From NCBI GenBank assembly GCA_003231975.1, contig QIKW01000192.1:1-33875 (forward strand): 33,875 nucleotides of DNA. Direction: 5' to 3'. The first letter of the stretch is position 1. Each line of letters starts with the position of its first letter. Origin of the DNA: Acidimicrobiia bacterium. GTDB taxonomy: Bacteria; Actinomycetota; Acidimicrobiia; Acidimicrobiales; SZUA-35. The notes below the pieces were generated by a model. That model was not told where the DNA came from and searched no databases. It saw nothing but the letters and a program-made list of their open reading frames with translations. Position numbers and translations under genes: made by a program. Positions 8,258 to 17,105 of the stretch are shown piece after piece.

Positions 8258-9292
8258 ATGAAAGCACATCCAATCTTCTTTGTCGGCGCAGAACGCAGCG
8301 GAACAACTCTCTTTCGGTTGATGATTGATTCGCACCCCGAAGTCACCTGTCTTGAGGGGTTTGCCTTCGTGGCCGACGCCATCGAACCCTCACCCGACAC
8401 CATGGGCCCATCCGAAGACGGCGGCAATGGGCAATGGAGCATGCCCTCGGTCGATCAATACCGGCAGTTCGTCAAGACCGACACAATATTTTCTACTTCG
8501 GGATTCTCAGTTGACCCGTCGCTTGGTTCGTTCGCCGAAATCAGCCAGAGCTTCCTTGAACAGAGGCTTGAGGCATCTGGCAAGTCTCATGTGGTTGCGA
8601 AACTTCACGAAGGCTTCGAGCGAATGCTTGCCATTTGGCCAGACGAGGTTCGCTTCATTCACCTTCTGCGTGACCCTCGGCCGGCCGCACTCTCCGGCGT
8701 CCCCATGGAGTGGGGCGGAAACGCCTACGTGGCGGCAGCGAAATGGATTAAGACCGAACAAGAGTGGGACCGGGTTAGCCACATGGTTTCGCCGGATCGG
8801 TGCATGGAAGTTCGATTTGAGGATCTTGTCACCGGGCACGAGGAGGTCCTCGCCAAGGTTTGCGCCTTCATTGGGGTTGGCTACACCGACCAGATGCTCG
8901 AATACGCGGCCGAAACCGACTACGAACTGCCAGATCCGTCTCGGGCCTACGCTTGGAAATCCGAGATGTCTGACCGTCAAGTCCAGCTGGTAGAAGCGCG
9001 GGTCGGCGACTTGCTCGTCGACCGCGGCTTCCAGCCAAGTGAGTTGGCGAAGATCAGCCTCGCCCCGCGGGACTTGCAGAAAATCAGCGCTCAGGTTCGG
9101 CTCAAGAAGTGGCGGCACAAGCTCCTGGCGCACGGCTTGGTTGGAATTGGAGAGCTGGTTACCAGGAAGCTGCGGCTCTCTTTCTTGCATACGCCGCTGA
9201 AACAAAAGATGAACTCCCACGAGCGGGCCGCCAGAAAGCGGTCCTGGCGAGAGCCAGGTCGTGAGTACTCTCTCGCTCCGCACAAGCGCTGA
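8258..9292 (+). CDS. PAPS-dependent sulfotransferase (paralog B)
   Basis: This 344-residue enzyme is a full-length paralog of the product at 3527. The 5'-phosphosulfate loop is FFVGAERSGTTLFRLMIDSH, starting near residue 7, and the 3'-phosphate motif is RDPRPAALS. Paralog A has an Asp where this one has Pro in the second motif, while the key Arg and Ser are kept. The ATG at 8258 was chosen over an in-frame start at 8210 because the motif then begins at the usual distance from the N-terminus. It heads the long plus-strand region that continues with the Gfo/Idh gene and is divergent from the GT4 gene at 7080. The presumed target is a polysaccharide sugar. Confidence 0.86.
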   Translation: MKAHPIFFVGAERSGTTLFRLMIDSHPEVTCLEGFAFVADAIEPSPDTMGPSEDGGNGQWSMPSVDQYRQFVKTDTIFSTSGFSVDPSLGSFAEISQSFLEQRLEASGKSHVVAKLHEGFERMLAIWPDEVRFIHLLRDPRPAALSGVPMEWGGNAYVAAAKWIKTEQEWDRVSHMVSPDRCMEVRFEDLVTGHEEVLAKVCAFIGVGYTDQMLEYAAETDYELPDPSRAYAWKSEMSDRQVQLVEARVGDLLVDRGFQPSELAKISLAPRDLQKISAQVRLKKWRHKLLAHGLVGIGELVTRKLRLSFLHTPLKQKMNSHERAARKRSWREPGREYSLAPHKR

Positions 9293-9379
9293 GATGAGTT
9301 TTGCGGTGGTGGATCCAGGCGAATCGGGGTTTCCCCAGTTTTGCTTGACAACGGGAACTCGTCGGCCGATTGGGAGGCC

Positions 9380-10456
9380 ATGACGTCTCCCTTGCGCGCC
9401 GCCGTGATCGGTGCAGGCGCCATCTCCTTGGAACACCTGCCCTTTCTTCAGCAGAGCGAACGGGCCAACCTCGTTGGGATCTGTGATCTCTCGCCGGTTT
9501 CGGCTCGCATTGCGGCCCGCCGCTTCGACGCGGAAGCCGGCTACACCGACTTGGCTCATATGCTTCGCCAGGCGTTGCCGCAGGTAGTTCACGTGCTCAC
9601 CCCGCCTCATACCCACGGTCCACTGGTTCGCCTTTGCCTTGAGGCCGGGGCTCATGTGGTGTGCGAAAAGCCAATGGCTGCAACCGCCGACGAGGCCCAG
9701 GAGTTGTTGACTGTGGCGGCCACCAACAAGGTGCACTTGGTCGAGAACCACAACTATCGATTCAACGATGAAGTCGTTGCTCTGAAAGCCTTGATCGAAC
9801 AGGGGCGAATCGGTGATGTGTGCGAAGTCGACATCCGGATGGCCCTCCAGATCCGGGGCGAAGGCTCTCGTTTCGCCGACCTCAGCAACATCCACCCAAT
9901 CCACGCGATGCCTGCCGGGGTGTTACATGACTTCGTCACCCACTTCGCCTACTTGCTGAACGAGCTGTCTGGCGGGGCCGACTGGCAGAGGGTCAGTGCA
10001 GCGTGGAGCAATCACGGCGGCGGGGAGCTGTTCAAATTCGACGATCTTGATGCCACCTTGATTGGCCCCAATGGTGCCGGCCAGGTGCATGGTCGGATCC
10101 GGTTTTCCTGCCGCACCTCGCCCGATGTCTTTTCGGTAACGGTCCGAGGCACCGAAGGTCAGGCGTCAACCGACATCTTCCATCCGTTCCTGGAAGTGCT
10201 TGGCCCGCGCCCCGGAGGCGAGCAGCTCACACCAATAGTGAATCACATCGTCAACGGCACACGGCTGGCTGGGGCGGGCTTTCGAAACTTTGGCCAGAAG
10301 CTTCTCCAGCACGGCCCGTATCACGGCCTCTCCCGGTTTCTTGACAGTACGTACGAGGCCTTGCAAGCAGACCAGCCGCCGCCGGTCACGCCACAGCACA
10401 TCATGGCAGCAGCGTCGCTGGTCGACCGCCTCCTGGACCAAGAGGCAAGACTGTGA
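9380..10456 (+). CDS. Gfo/Idh/MocA-family NAD(P)-dependent oxidoreductase
   Basis: This 358-residue protein starts with a Rossmann dinucleotide fold (AAVIGAGAIS, residues 7-16). The family's cofactor and active-site motif EKP is at 96-98, within VVCEKPMAAT. A C-terminal GFO_IDH_MocA domain carries the LHDFVTHFAYLLNEL helix with candidate catalytic histidines. Such enzymes oxidise or reduce sugar hydroxyls, in surface-polysaccharide clusters often on nucleotide sugars. The ATG at 9380 gives the standard N-terminus but has GGAGG only 2 nt away; a TTG at 9341 is the alternative. It overlaps the next SDR gene by 4 nt (GTGA), so the two probably act in one pathway. Confidence 0.82.
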   Translation: MTSPLRAAVIGAGAISLEHLPFLQQSERANLVGICDLSPVSARIAARRFDAEAGYTDLAHMLRQALPQVVHVLTPPHTHGPLVRLCLEAGAHVVCEKPMAATADEAQELLTVAATNKVHLVENHNYRFNDEVVALKALIEQGRIGDVCEVDIRMALQIRGEGSRFADLSNIHPIHAMPAGVLHDFVTHFAYLLNELSGGADWQRVSAAWSNHGGGELFKFDDLDATLIGPNGAGQVHGRIRFSCRTSPDVFSVTVRGTEGQASTDIFHPFLEVLGPRPGGEQLTPIVNHIVNGTRLAGAGFRNFGQKLLQHGPYHGLSRFLDSTYEALQADQPPPVTPQHIMAAASLVDRLLDQEARL

Positions 10457-11538
10457 ATACCCAGACTGAGCCCAGCCAGTTCCGTATCTTCGTTTCCGGT
10501 GCCACCGGGTTTGTTGGCCGTCACGTCGTTGCCGAGGCCGTGTCCCGAGGGCACCACGTTGTTGCAATGGTGCGCCCAGCCTCTTCGGCCAGCGCATTGG
10601 ATCCGGTTGCCGCCACCGGCCGCCTCAGCATTGTGAGGGCAGACCTGGCGGCGCCCACCGGGATTGCTGAAGCCATGGCGGGCTGTGATGCCGTGCTTCA
10701 CCTGGCGGCAGTGAAGGGCGGTGACTTCTTCAGTCGCTTTGCGGGAACTGTTGTTGGCACCGAGACCCTGCTGAACGCAGCCAGGGCAGCTGAGGTCAGG
10801 CGCCTGGTTGCTGTAAGCACCTTCTCGGTCTATGACTACGGTGCCATAAAGGCGGGCTCGGTCTTCGACGAGAGTTTCCCCGTGATCGCAGACCCCCGGG
10901 GCCGAGACGAATACGCCGAAACCAAGTTGTATCAAGACGAGCTCTACTGGGAGTTCGGAGCTGCTCCCGACAACCACTTGGTCATGATGCGACCTGGGAT
11001 GATCTATGGTCGAGATCAGCTCTGGCATCCGTTGCTTGGCGGAGAGTTCGGGCCGATCGATCTGAGGGTTGGAGCGAAAGCGAGACCCCCTATCAGCTAT
11101 GTCGAGAACACCGCCCAGGCGCTGGTGCTTGCCGCCGAGGTGCTCTGCGATCCGCAAACAACCGATTCGGTGGACGGGCAGGTGATCAACATTGTTGACA
11201 ACGACCTTCCAACCCAGGCCTATTACGCCGAGCGGGTGAAGGAGCTGGTTGAAGTTCCCAAATCGCTGTTTGTGCCAAGGCCGGTAATGAAGGCGGCTGC
11301 GGTGGCAGTTGCAGCGGTAAATCGTCGGTTCTTCGATGGCCGGGCCAAGGTTCCAAGCATCGCCCTGCCAGACCAGATCGATGCCAGATTCAAGCCGTTC
11401 GTTTACCAGAACGCGAAGGCAAAACGCCTCCTTGGATGGTCTCCCCGGTTCGGCCTCGACGAAGCGCTTCGCAGAAGCGCGAGCTCGGAGGATCTTGTCT
11501 CCAAGCAGTTGATGAGCAATGGTCGCTCAGAGTCGTGA
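10453..11538 (+). CDS. Extended short-chain dehydrogenase (NAD-dependent epimerase/dehydratase)
   Basis: This 361-residue SDR has the nucleotide-binding motif GATGFVG at 16-22 and the catalytic YAETK (Tyr154, Lys158). An MRPGMIYG stretch follows, typical of the extended SDR (WcaG-like) group. The residues after the active site do not tell epimerase, dehydratase or reductase apart. The GTG start overlaps the stop of the Gfo/Idh gene, and its own stop overlaps the GTG of the following glycosyltransferase, so three genes are translationally chained. A role in modifying a nucleotide sugar or lipid-linked sugar together with the Gfo/Idh protein is inferred from the coupling. Confidence 0.8.
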   Translation: MNTQTEPSQFRIFVSGATGFVGRHVVAEAVSRGHHVVAMVRPASSASALDPVAATGRLSIVRADLAAPTGIAEAMAGCDAVLHLAAVKGGDFFSRFAGTVVGTETLLNAARAAEVRRLVAVSTFSVYDYGAIKAGSVFDESFPVIADPRGRDEYAETKLYQDELYWEFGAAPDNHLVMMRPGMIYGRDQLWHPLLGGEFGPIDLRVGAKARPPISYVENTAQALVLAAEVLCDPQTTDSVDGQVINIVDNDLPTQAYYAERVKELVEVPKSLFVPRPVMKAAAVAVAAVNRRFFDGRAKVPSIALPDQIDARFKPFVYQNAKAKRLLGWSPRFGLDEALRRSASSEDLVSKQLMSNGRSES

Positions 11539-12884
11539 AAAAAAACCGAGCGGTCTCGCAGCCAGCGCCCAAAGCTGGCCCTCGCGTGCTGTATTTCGCA
11601 ACCGAGTACCCACGGGCAACCGACACGTTCATTCAGCGCGAGATTGCCGCCCTTCGCTCCCACGGCGTTGTTGTTGAAAGCATGGCCGCGCGCTCGCCTG
11701 ACGACCAACACGTCGTTGGCGAAGAGCAGCGGCTTGAGAGGGATCGAACCCGATACATCCTTCCCCCGTCGGTCGGGTCGCTGCTAAAGGATCATCTTGG
11801 GCTTGTGACCCGGTCACCTGGCCGGTACGTGCGGGCGCTAAAGCTGGCTCTTCGCACCGCCCGTCCCGGAATAAGGGGTCACCTCTTCCAGCTTTTTTAC
11901 TTTGCCGAAGCTGGCGCAGTAGCGGCCCGCCTGCGAGACGAGGAATTCGATCACCTGCACAGCCACTTTGGCGACGTCTCAACCTCAATTGCCATGCTGG
12001 CATCTGAGCTTGCAGGTGTTCGATTCAGCTTCACGCTTCATGGCCCTGGAGTGTTCTTCGAGGCGCACACCTGGCGGTTAGACACCAAGATCGAGCGGGC
12101 CGCATTCGTTTCTTGCATTTCGTGGTTCTGTCGCAGCCAGGCGCAATTGCTGAGCTCTGAGGAAAGCGGCCCAAAGCTTCACATTGTCCACTGCGGAGTT
12201 GATGTCAATCGCTATGTCGACCGATCAGCCGAAGAGGCCCGTCCTCTGGGAACAAGCGGTCCGATTCGGCTGGCCTTTGTTGGTCGTTTGGATCACGTGA
12301 AGGGCCTCACTGTGCTGTTTGAGGCGCTCGCTGAGGTCGCCAAATCAAGGCCCGAGGTGCATCTCGAGGTTGCGGGCGACGGCCCAAAGCGGCGTGACTT
12401 CGAAAGAGCGGCTGCCCGTATGGCGCTTAGCGACCGGGTCAAGTTTCTTGGCTATGTCAGCCAGTCCGAGGTTGCCGATCTCTTGGCCCGCAGCGACATT
12501 TACGTCCTGCCAAGCTTCGCCGAGGGCGTGCCCGTTGTTCTGATGGAAGCTCAGGCCAGCGGCCTTCCGGCTGTTGCCACCAAAGTCGGGGGTGTTGGCG
12601 AACTCGTTTTGAACAACAAGACCGGCTTCCTTGTTTCGCCGGGGGATGTGTTGGAGTTGGCTGCACGAATTGATCAGCTGGCGGGCGACCCCGAGATGCG
12701 ACAGAGGTTCGGAGCCGCCGGGCGGGCAAAAGTGACGGCCGAGTTCGCAAGCAAAACCGAAGCGGGAAGGCTGGCCGCGTTGTTCGCAGCACCCGGATCG
12801 ACCGCTTTTCTAGGAATTCGACCAAATTCGGCGGCCGCGGGAGACCTAAATGATCCGGTACTTCCCCATGTTTCCCCCTATTGA
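11535..12884 (+). CDS. Family 4 glycosyltransferase (WcaL/colanic-acid type)
   Basis: This 449-residue GT-B enzyme opens with VLYFATEYPRATDTFIQREI, the signature start of colanic-acid-type GT4 enzymes. It has a LHSHFGD acceptor-side motif and FVGRLDHVKGL at the start of the donor domain. The E-x7-E element lies in FAEGVPVVLMEAQASGLP. An open frame extends back to 11436 inside the previous gene, but the GTG at 11535 (GTGA overlap with the SDR stop) gives the normal N-terminus. It ends in a TTGA overlap with the frame of the GH74-like gene. Donor sugar unknown. Confidence 0.87.
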   Translation: MKKNRAVSQPAPKAGPRVLYFATEYPRATDTFIQREIAALRSHGVVVESMAARSPDDQHVVGEEQRLERDRTRYILPPSVGSLLKDHLGLVTRSPGRYVRALKLALRTARPGIRGHLFQLFYFAEAGAVAARLRDEEFDHLHSHFGDVSTSIAMLASELAGVRFSFTLHGPGVFFEAHTWRLDTKIERAAFVSCISWFCRSQAQLLSSEESGPKLHIVHCGVDVNRYVDRSAEEARPLGTSGPIRLAFVGRLDHVKGLTVLFEALAEVAKSRPEVHLEVAGDGPKRRDFERAAARMALSDRVKFLGYVSQSEVADLLARSDIYVLPSFAEGVPVVLMEAQASGLPAVATKVGGVGELVLNNKTGFLVSPGDVLELAARIDQLAGDPEMRQRFGAAGRAKVTAEFASKTEAGRLAALFAAPGSTAFLGIRPNSAAAGDLNDPVLPHVSPY

Positions 12885-12922
12885 CACTGGGCGATGATTC
12901 CCATGCGAGACGGCTGGCTACG

Positions 12923-15244
12923 GTGCCAAAGGTGACGAAAACTGCGGCGAAGGTGATCATCGCGATTGTGGCGGTAATGGTGGTGGCATCAGCCTGCACC
13001 GGCGACCCTGGCAACGGGTTGGATCCGCTGCCACCTCCGGGTTCAAGACCAGAAATGACGTTTGAACCAACGGTCACGGTGCCTCCTGCCGAAGAGCCTG
13101 TCAGCTCGGTCGAAGAGTCATACCAGTGGGAAGTTCTGTCGACCGGTGCTGGCGGGTTTGTCACCGGGCTGGATTCCAACGCCGACGGTTCGGTCCGTTT
13201 GGCTCGCACCGATGTGGGCGGCATCTACCGGTGGAACGACAGCGGACGGCTCTGGCAACAGCTGATCACCTTCGAGGGAGTGCAAGACCCCGAGCTAAGC
13301 GACTTTCAGATCGAGGCAATGGCAATAGCCCCGTCCGACCCTGATCGCTTGTACATCAGCACTGGCAGAAGTGTGCGGGAGCCAGAGGGCCGTGTGTTCG
13401 CCAGCCAGGATGGCGGCCTCACATGGGTTGGCGCCCAGCAGCGGTTTGCCATCCACGCCAACGGAGACTGGCGAACCTCTGGCGAACGTCTGGCAGTAGA
13501 TCCCACCGATCCCGATGTTGTCCTGCTCGGTACCCGGACTGAAGGGCTCTGGCGTTCGACTGACGGTGCCACAACCTTTGAAAGAATCGACAGTGTGCCC
13601 GTTGGCTCCCTACCCGCGGGGGTGCGCGAAAGTGCAACACCAGCGGGCGTTCTGTTCGTTGTGTTCTCAGCCGATGGCTCTACTGCATGGGCGGGCGTTT
13701 CTGGAGTTGGAGTTCTCCGCAGCGAAGATGGGGGCCTCAATTGGGTAGTCCTGGTGCCGGGCGAGGGCATGCCGTTCGATGCCGAGGAAGGAGTGGACGG
13801 TCGTCTCTGGGTCGTGCAGCGTGACCCAGGAAAGGTTTGGCTGGTCGATGGCGACTCGGTTAGCGAGATCAACCCGAACAACGACCGCCGTTACGAGACA
13901 GTTTCGGTTGATCCGTTCAACCCGGATCGTGCCATCGTTGGAGGAGTTGGCATCGCAGGCGATCTGTGGATAACGACAAGCGCTGGCCGCTCCTGGGATG
14001 ATCTGCCTGTTGAGGTCAGTTGCCAGACGATTCCATGGTTGGATGTTTACCCGAATGAGTTCCTTCCAACTGGGTCAATCCGTTTTGACCGCTCAGTTCA
14101 GGACCAATTGTGGGTTCCTGAGGGTTTCGCTGTTTGGCGCGGCATGGTCGACCGGGGTCGCCTAGACCTGGTGTGTGAGGCGGCCGGAATCGAAGAGTTG
14201 GTTTCCAACGACGTCGTTGTGCCTCCAGGGGGCCAGCCGGTTACCGCCCACTGGGATCGAGGGGTCTTTTGGCACGGCGGCACCAGCGCGGCCGAGGCCG
14301 TTGTGTTCCCCGAGAATCGGTTCAATTCGGCGTGGGACCTGGACTGGACCCCCGCAGATCCAGACTTCGTTGCCGTGATCATCGGCGACCAGAGAACTTG
14401 CTGTCGGGCTGAACCCGAGTCGTTCCTGAGTGGCTACTCAGAAGACGGCGGCCAGACGTGGACTCCGTTTGGTTCCTATCAAACCGGCCAGCCCGAGGCC
14501 CTGGTGTACGGCAACATTGCAGTTGCCTCAAACGACCCAAGCAACCTGGTTTGGCTGCCAACCTTCAACCGTGAGATCCACTTCAGCACCGACAAGGGGA
14601 ACACCTGGACTCCGGTGGTGCTGCCGGGCACCGAGGAAATGACAAATCCGAATACCGGAGCGTACGCTGGTGGCTCTCATTTTCAGTACTTCCTGAATCG
14701 AAAAGTGCTGGTGGCAGACAGGATCGAACCAAACACCTTCTACCTCTACCACCGGCTTGGGATCTTCCAATCAACAGACGGAGGGGCGTCTTGGGAGCTT
14801 TTGGAATCTGAGGGCCTGGTGCGCGGCGGGGCAGGGCAGTTCAACGCATCTCTGGTTGCCTCACCAACCGAGGCCGGGCATCTTATCTTCACCCAGGGAC
14901 TCCAGGAAAGCGGCGAGGTGCCGTTCTATGAATCCACAGACGGCGGAGCCACCTGGCGGACCGTTCCTGGGCTTTCAGATGTATCGGTCGCCGGATTCGG
15001 GGCGCCGATCGGAGACCGCGCTGATCCGGCGGTCTATCTCAGTGGCAAGTTCGGCGGAGTCCAAGGGATCTACCGATCAGTCGACGGACTCTCGACGTGG
15101 GAGCTGATCTCTCCGGCTCCGCTTGGGAACTATCAGGCGATAAAGGCCATCACCGGCAGCCTCGACGAGCCTGGAACGGTCTATGTTGGATTCTCCGGGA
15201 CATCCTTCATGGTTGGCCGATCTGGGCCGATTGAAGGGGGCTGA
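12923..15244 (+). CDS. GH74-like beta-propeller glycoside hydrolase, predicted lipoprotein
   Basis: This 773-residue exported protein has a basic N-terminus, a hydrophobic stretch and a lipobox-like VVASAC ending at Cys25, then a Pro-rich linker. The body has many Asp-box motifs (for example SQDGGLTW, SEDGGQTW, STDGGASW), as in tandem beta-propellers. The propeller starts with YQWEVLSTGAGGFVTG and LARTDVGGIYRW, matching the opening of GH74 xyloglucanases. The Asp of RTDVGG (97) and that of AHWDRGVFWH (445) sit where the two GH74 catalytic acids are expected. GH74 enzymes cut beta-1,4-glucan backbones such as xyloglucan. In this operon it may trim or release the polymer made by the cluster. 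The start is unsettled: a TTG at 12881 overlaps the previous stop, and GTGs lie at 12923 and 12932. Confidence 0.75.
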   Translation: MPKVTKTAAKVIIAIVAVMVVASACTGDPGNGLDPLPPPGSRPEMTFEPTVTVPPAEEPVSSVEESYQWEVLSTGAGGFVTGLDSNADGSVRLARTDVGGIYRWNDSGRLWQQLITFEGVQDPELSDFQIEAMAIAPSDPDRLYISTGRSVREPEGRVFASQDGGLTWVGAQQRFAIHANGDWRTSGERLAVDPTDPDVVLLGTRTEGLWRSTDGATTFERIDSVPVGSLPAGVRESATPAGVLFVVFSADGSTAWAGVSGVGVLRSEDGGLNWVVLVPGEGMPFDAEEGVDGRLWVVQRDPGKVWLVDGDSVSEINPNNDRRYETVSVDPFNPDRAIVGGVGIAGDLWITTSAGRSWDDLPVEVSCQTIPWLDVYPNEFLPTGSIRFDRSVQDQLWVPEGFAVWRGMVDRGRLDLVCEAAGIEELVSNDVVVPPGGQPVTAHWDRGVFWHGGTSAAEAVVFPENRFNSAWDLDWTPADPDFVAVIIGDQRTCCRAEPESFLSGYSEDGGQTWTPFGSYQTGQPEALVYGNIAVASNDPSNLVWLPTFNREIHFSTDKGNTWTPVVLPGTEEMTNPNTGAYAGGSHFQYFLNRKVLVADRIEPNTFYLYHRLGIFQSTDGGASWELLESEGLVRGGAGQFNASLVASPTEAGHLIFTQGLQESGEVPFYESTDGGATWRTVPGLSDVSVAGFGAPIGDRADPAVYLSGKFGGVQGIYRSVDGLSTWELISPAPLGNYQAIKAITGSLDEPGTVYVGFSGTSFMVGRSGPIEGG

Positions 15245-15245
15245 G

Positions 15246-16187
15246 GTGACGGCGCCAACTCGTTCCTCTGACGACACCCCTACGGGGCGCTCTACTCTCA
15301 AACAAACCGCCCAGGAGTTTGCGTTGAAGGAAATCGAGACTTCCAGATCAAACGAGGCTCGGCAGATGGCCGCGCCTGCGTTTGACACGGTAGATCTTTT
15401 TGGGTTGCCCTTCGTCGACGCCGCCAAGGAATCCGAGGTGGCCGATCATCTTGTCAACTGGTGCCCAGAGCGGCTGTCAACCGATATTCTGACCGATGTG
15501 GCCAACGGGTCCGGGGCCACTTTGCCGTTCGTGATTACCCCGAACGTCGACATTGTTGTTCAGCTCCACCAGGGCGACGAGCAACTCCGAGCCTCGGTCA
15601 GCCGCTCACTGTATGTTCTGCCCGACGGCTGGCCCATCGTTGGTGTCTCGCGCTTGGTTCGCCGGCCACTGAGCAGCCGAATTTCCGGTGCCTCAGTGTT
15701 CTCGTACTGGTGGCCCCAGGTTTGTGCCAGGAGTAGACCTACCGCGCTTTTGCTCTCAAGCGAGGCGGTTAAGGACGGCCTGCTTAAGGAGCACCAAGCC
15801 GCAGTTGCAATGGTTCCTCCGATGATCGCCCCAACTCAGGATGCCATTGACTCTGTCGCCGACGACTTTGTGAAGATGGCGGTTGAGGCCGAGGCCGAGT
15901 TTGTGGTGTTCGGCCTCGGTCACCCCAAGGACACCAAGCTGGCGTTGGCCGTGCTTGAGCGCTGGCCAAGCGACCTGGAAGTTCCGCTTTCCTTCTGCCT
16001 GGGAGCATCGGCTGAGTTCTACCTCGGCCTCAAGAAACGAGCACCTCGTTGGGTTCAACGTTTTGGTCTTGAGTGGTTGGCTCGCTTCGTGCAGGAGCCC
16101 CGTCGGATGTTCCGGCGATACTTTGTGCGAGACTTGGCCTTCTTCCCGCTGGCCATGAGGGAAATTTTCGGTCGGGGCAAACAATGA
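15246..16187 (+). CDS. WecG/TagA/CpsF-family glycosyltransferase
   Basis: This GT26-type enzyme of 313 residues shows the family blocks in order: LFGLPFVDA (51-59), TPNVDIV (98-104), LPDGWPIVG with Asp127, the RISGAS block near 145, and VFGLGHPKD near 221. The family adds N-acetylmannosamine or its uronate to a lipid-linked first sugar (TagA in wall teichoic acid, WecG in enterobacterial common antigen), so it may place the second sugar here. The usual PkQE motif reads PKDT, so acceptor handling may differ. The N-terminal 40 residues are not conserved, and an internal ATG at 15366 is a possible start. GTG 15246 is favoured by the GGGGG run 5' of it. Confidence 0.82.
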   Translation: MTAPTRSSDDTPTGRSTLKQTAQEFALKEIETSRSNEARQMAAPAFDTVDLFGLPFVDAAKESEVADHLVNWCPERLSTDILTDVANGSGATLPFVITPNVDIVVQLHQGDEQLRASVSRSLYVLPDGWPIVGVSRLVRRPLSSRISGASVFSYWWPQVCARSRPTALLLSSEAVKDGLLKEHQAAVAMVPPMIAPTQDAIDSVADDFVKMAVEAEAEFVVFGLGHPKDTKLALAVLERWPSDLEVPLSFCLGASAEFYLGLKKRAPRWVQRFGLEWLARFVQEPRRMFRRYFVRDLAFFPLAMREIFGRGKQ

Positions 16188-17077
16188 GCGCACCTCCTGA
16201 GATCTCGGTTGTGATGCCCGCGGGTTCGATCGAGCCAGAGCTTGACCTTCAGCTTGAGGCCCTGGCCGCCCAGTCCTTCGCCGGTTCATGGGAGCTTGTG
16301 GTTTCACTGAACACCGCAGATCGAGCCGCCAGACTGGCACTTGATGAGGCGCTCGAGCGGTTTGACGAGCTGGGAGCCGGATCCACACCGGCGGTTGTGA
16401 TTGACAGCTCGGCTGTTCGCAGCGCATCACATGCCAGGAACGCAGGCGCGGCCGCGGCGAAGGCGCCCTTGCTGGCGTTTTGCGACAGTGACGACATCGC
16501 CCATCCCGATTGGTTGAATGCCATCTCCGAGTCTCTTCAGGCCAACGATGCCGTCGGTGGATTTCTCGAAGAACAACGCCTGGGCGTAAGCGGTCAGGAG
16601 AACTGGCGACCTCCCGCAACTCCTGGCAGCAATCCTTCGTTTCTGGGTCACCCCTATCTGGTATCGGCCAACATGGGCGTGCGGGCTTCCGCCTTTCACG
16701 CCGCAGGTGGGTTTGACGAGTCGCTCATCCGAGGCGAAGACATAGCCTTTGCCTGGGCCCTGATTCGCAACGGCGTGAAGCTTGGTTACTCCCCGGAGGC
16801 CGTGATGCACTATCGCCACAGGAAAGGCCTGCGGCCAATGCTTAAACAGCACTACCTATACGGTCGTGGGATGAGCCAGATCCTCGCCACCCATGGGGTG
16901 CCGGACGGAGCGGGCAAATCTGCCACGTTGCTTCGGGCCAACGGTCAGTCGGTTGACCAGATCAGTGCCGTTCACATTCTGCGCCGCGGCTCCATCGCCG
17001 TTGGCCGACTGGTCGGCCTGGCCCAAGTTCTGATCTCGGGCCGACTTGCTTCGTTCGCTCTCCCCGGAAGGAATTGA
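16184..17077 (+). CDS. Family 2 glycosyltransferase
   Basis: This 297-residue GT-A enzyme has ISVVMPAGS at 7-15, a SHARNAG motif at 82-88, the metal-binding DSDD at 101-104 and the acceptor motif RGED at 183-186. No transmembrane anchor is obvious, although the C-terminal 40 residues are moderately hydrophobic. Its ATG lies inside the stop of the TagA-type gene (ATGA), indicating coupled translation. It is the last glycosyltransferase of the central operon before the chain-length gene. Specificity is not evident. Confidence 0.83.
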   Translation: MSAPPEISVVMPAGSIEPELDLQLEALAAQSFAGSWELVVSLNTADRAARLALDEALERFDELGAGSTPAVVIDSSAVRSASHARNAGAAAAKAPLLAFCDSDDIAHPDWLNAISESLQANDAVGGFLEEQRLGVSGQENWRPPATPGSNPSFLGHPYLVSANMGVRASAFHAAGGFDESLIRGEDIAFAWALIRNGVKLGYSPEAVMHYRHRKGLRPMLKQHYLYGRGMSQILATHGVPDGAGKSATLLRANGQSVDQISAVHILRRGSIAVGRLVGLAQVLISGRLASFALPGRN

Positions 17078-17105
17078 CCAGCGACGCGTCGTTGGTTCAC
17101 CTCAC

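Noticed and set aside
9345-9350. A perfect TTGACA suggesting a promoter before the Gfo/Idh gene
   Set aside because: No acceptable -10 hexamer occurs 16-18 bp downstream, and in GC-rich DNA an isolated hexamer is weak evidence.
8507-9904. A 465-codon open frame on the minus strand across the sulfotransferase and Gfo/Idh genes
   Set aside because: It lies antisense to two genes with clear family motifs, and its translation shows no domain, only composition expected from the opposite strand of GC-rich coding DNA.
12923-15244. Sialidase or VPS10-type receptor suggested by the Asp-box repeats
   Set aside because: Asp-boxes are shared by many propellers; the opening blocks and both acidic motifs match GH74 better, and no sialic acid genes are nearby.
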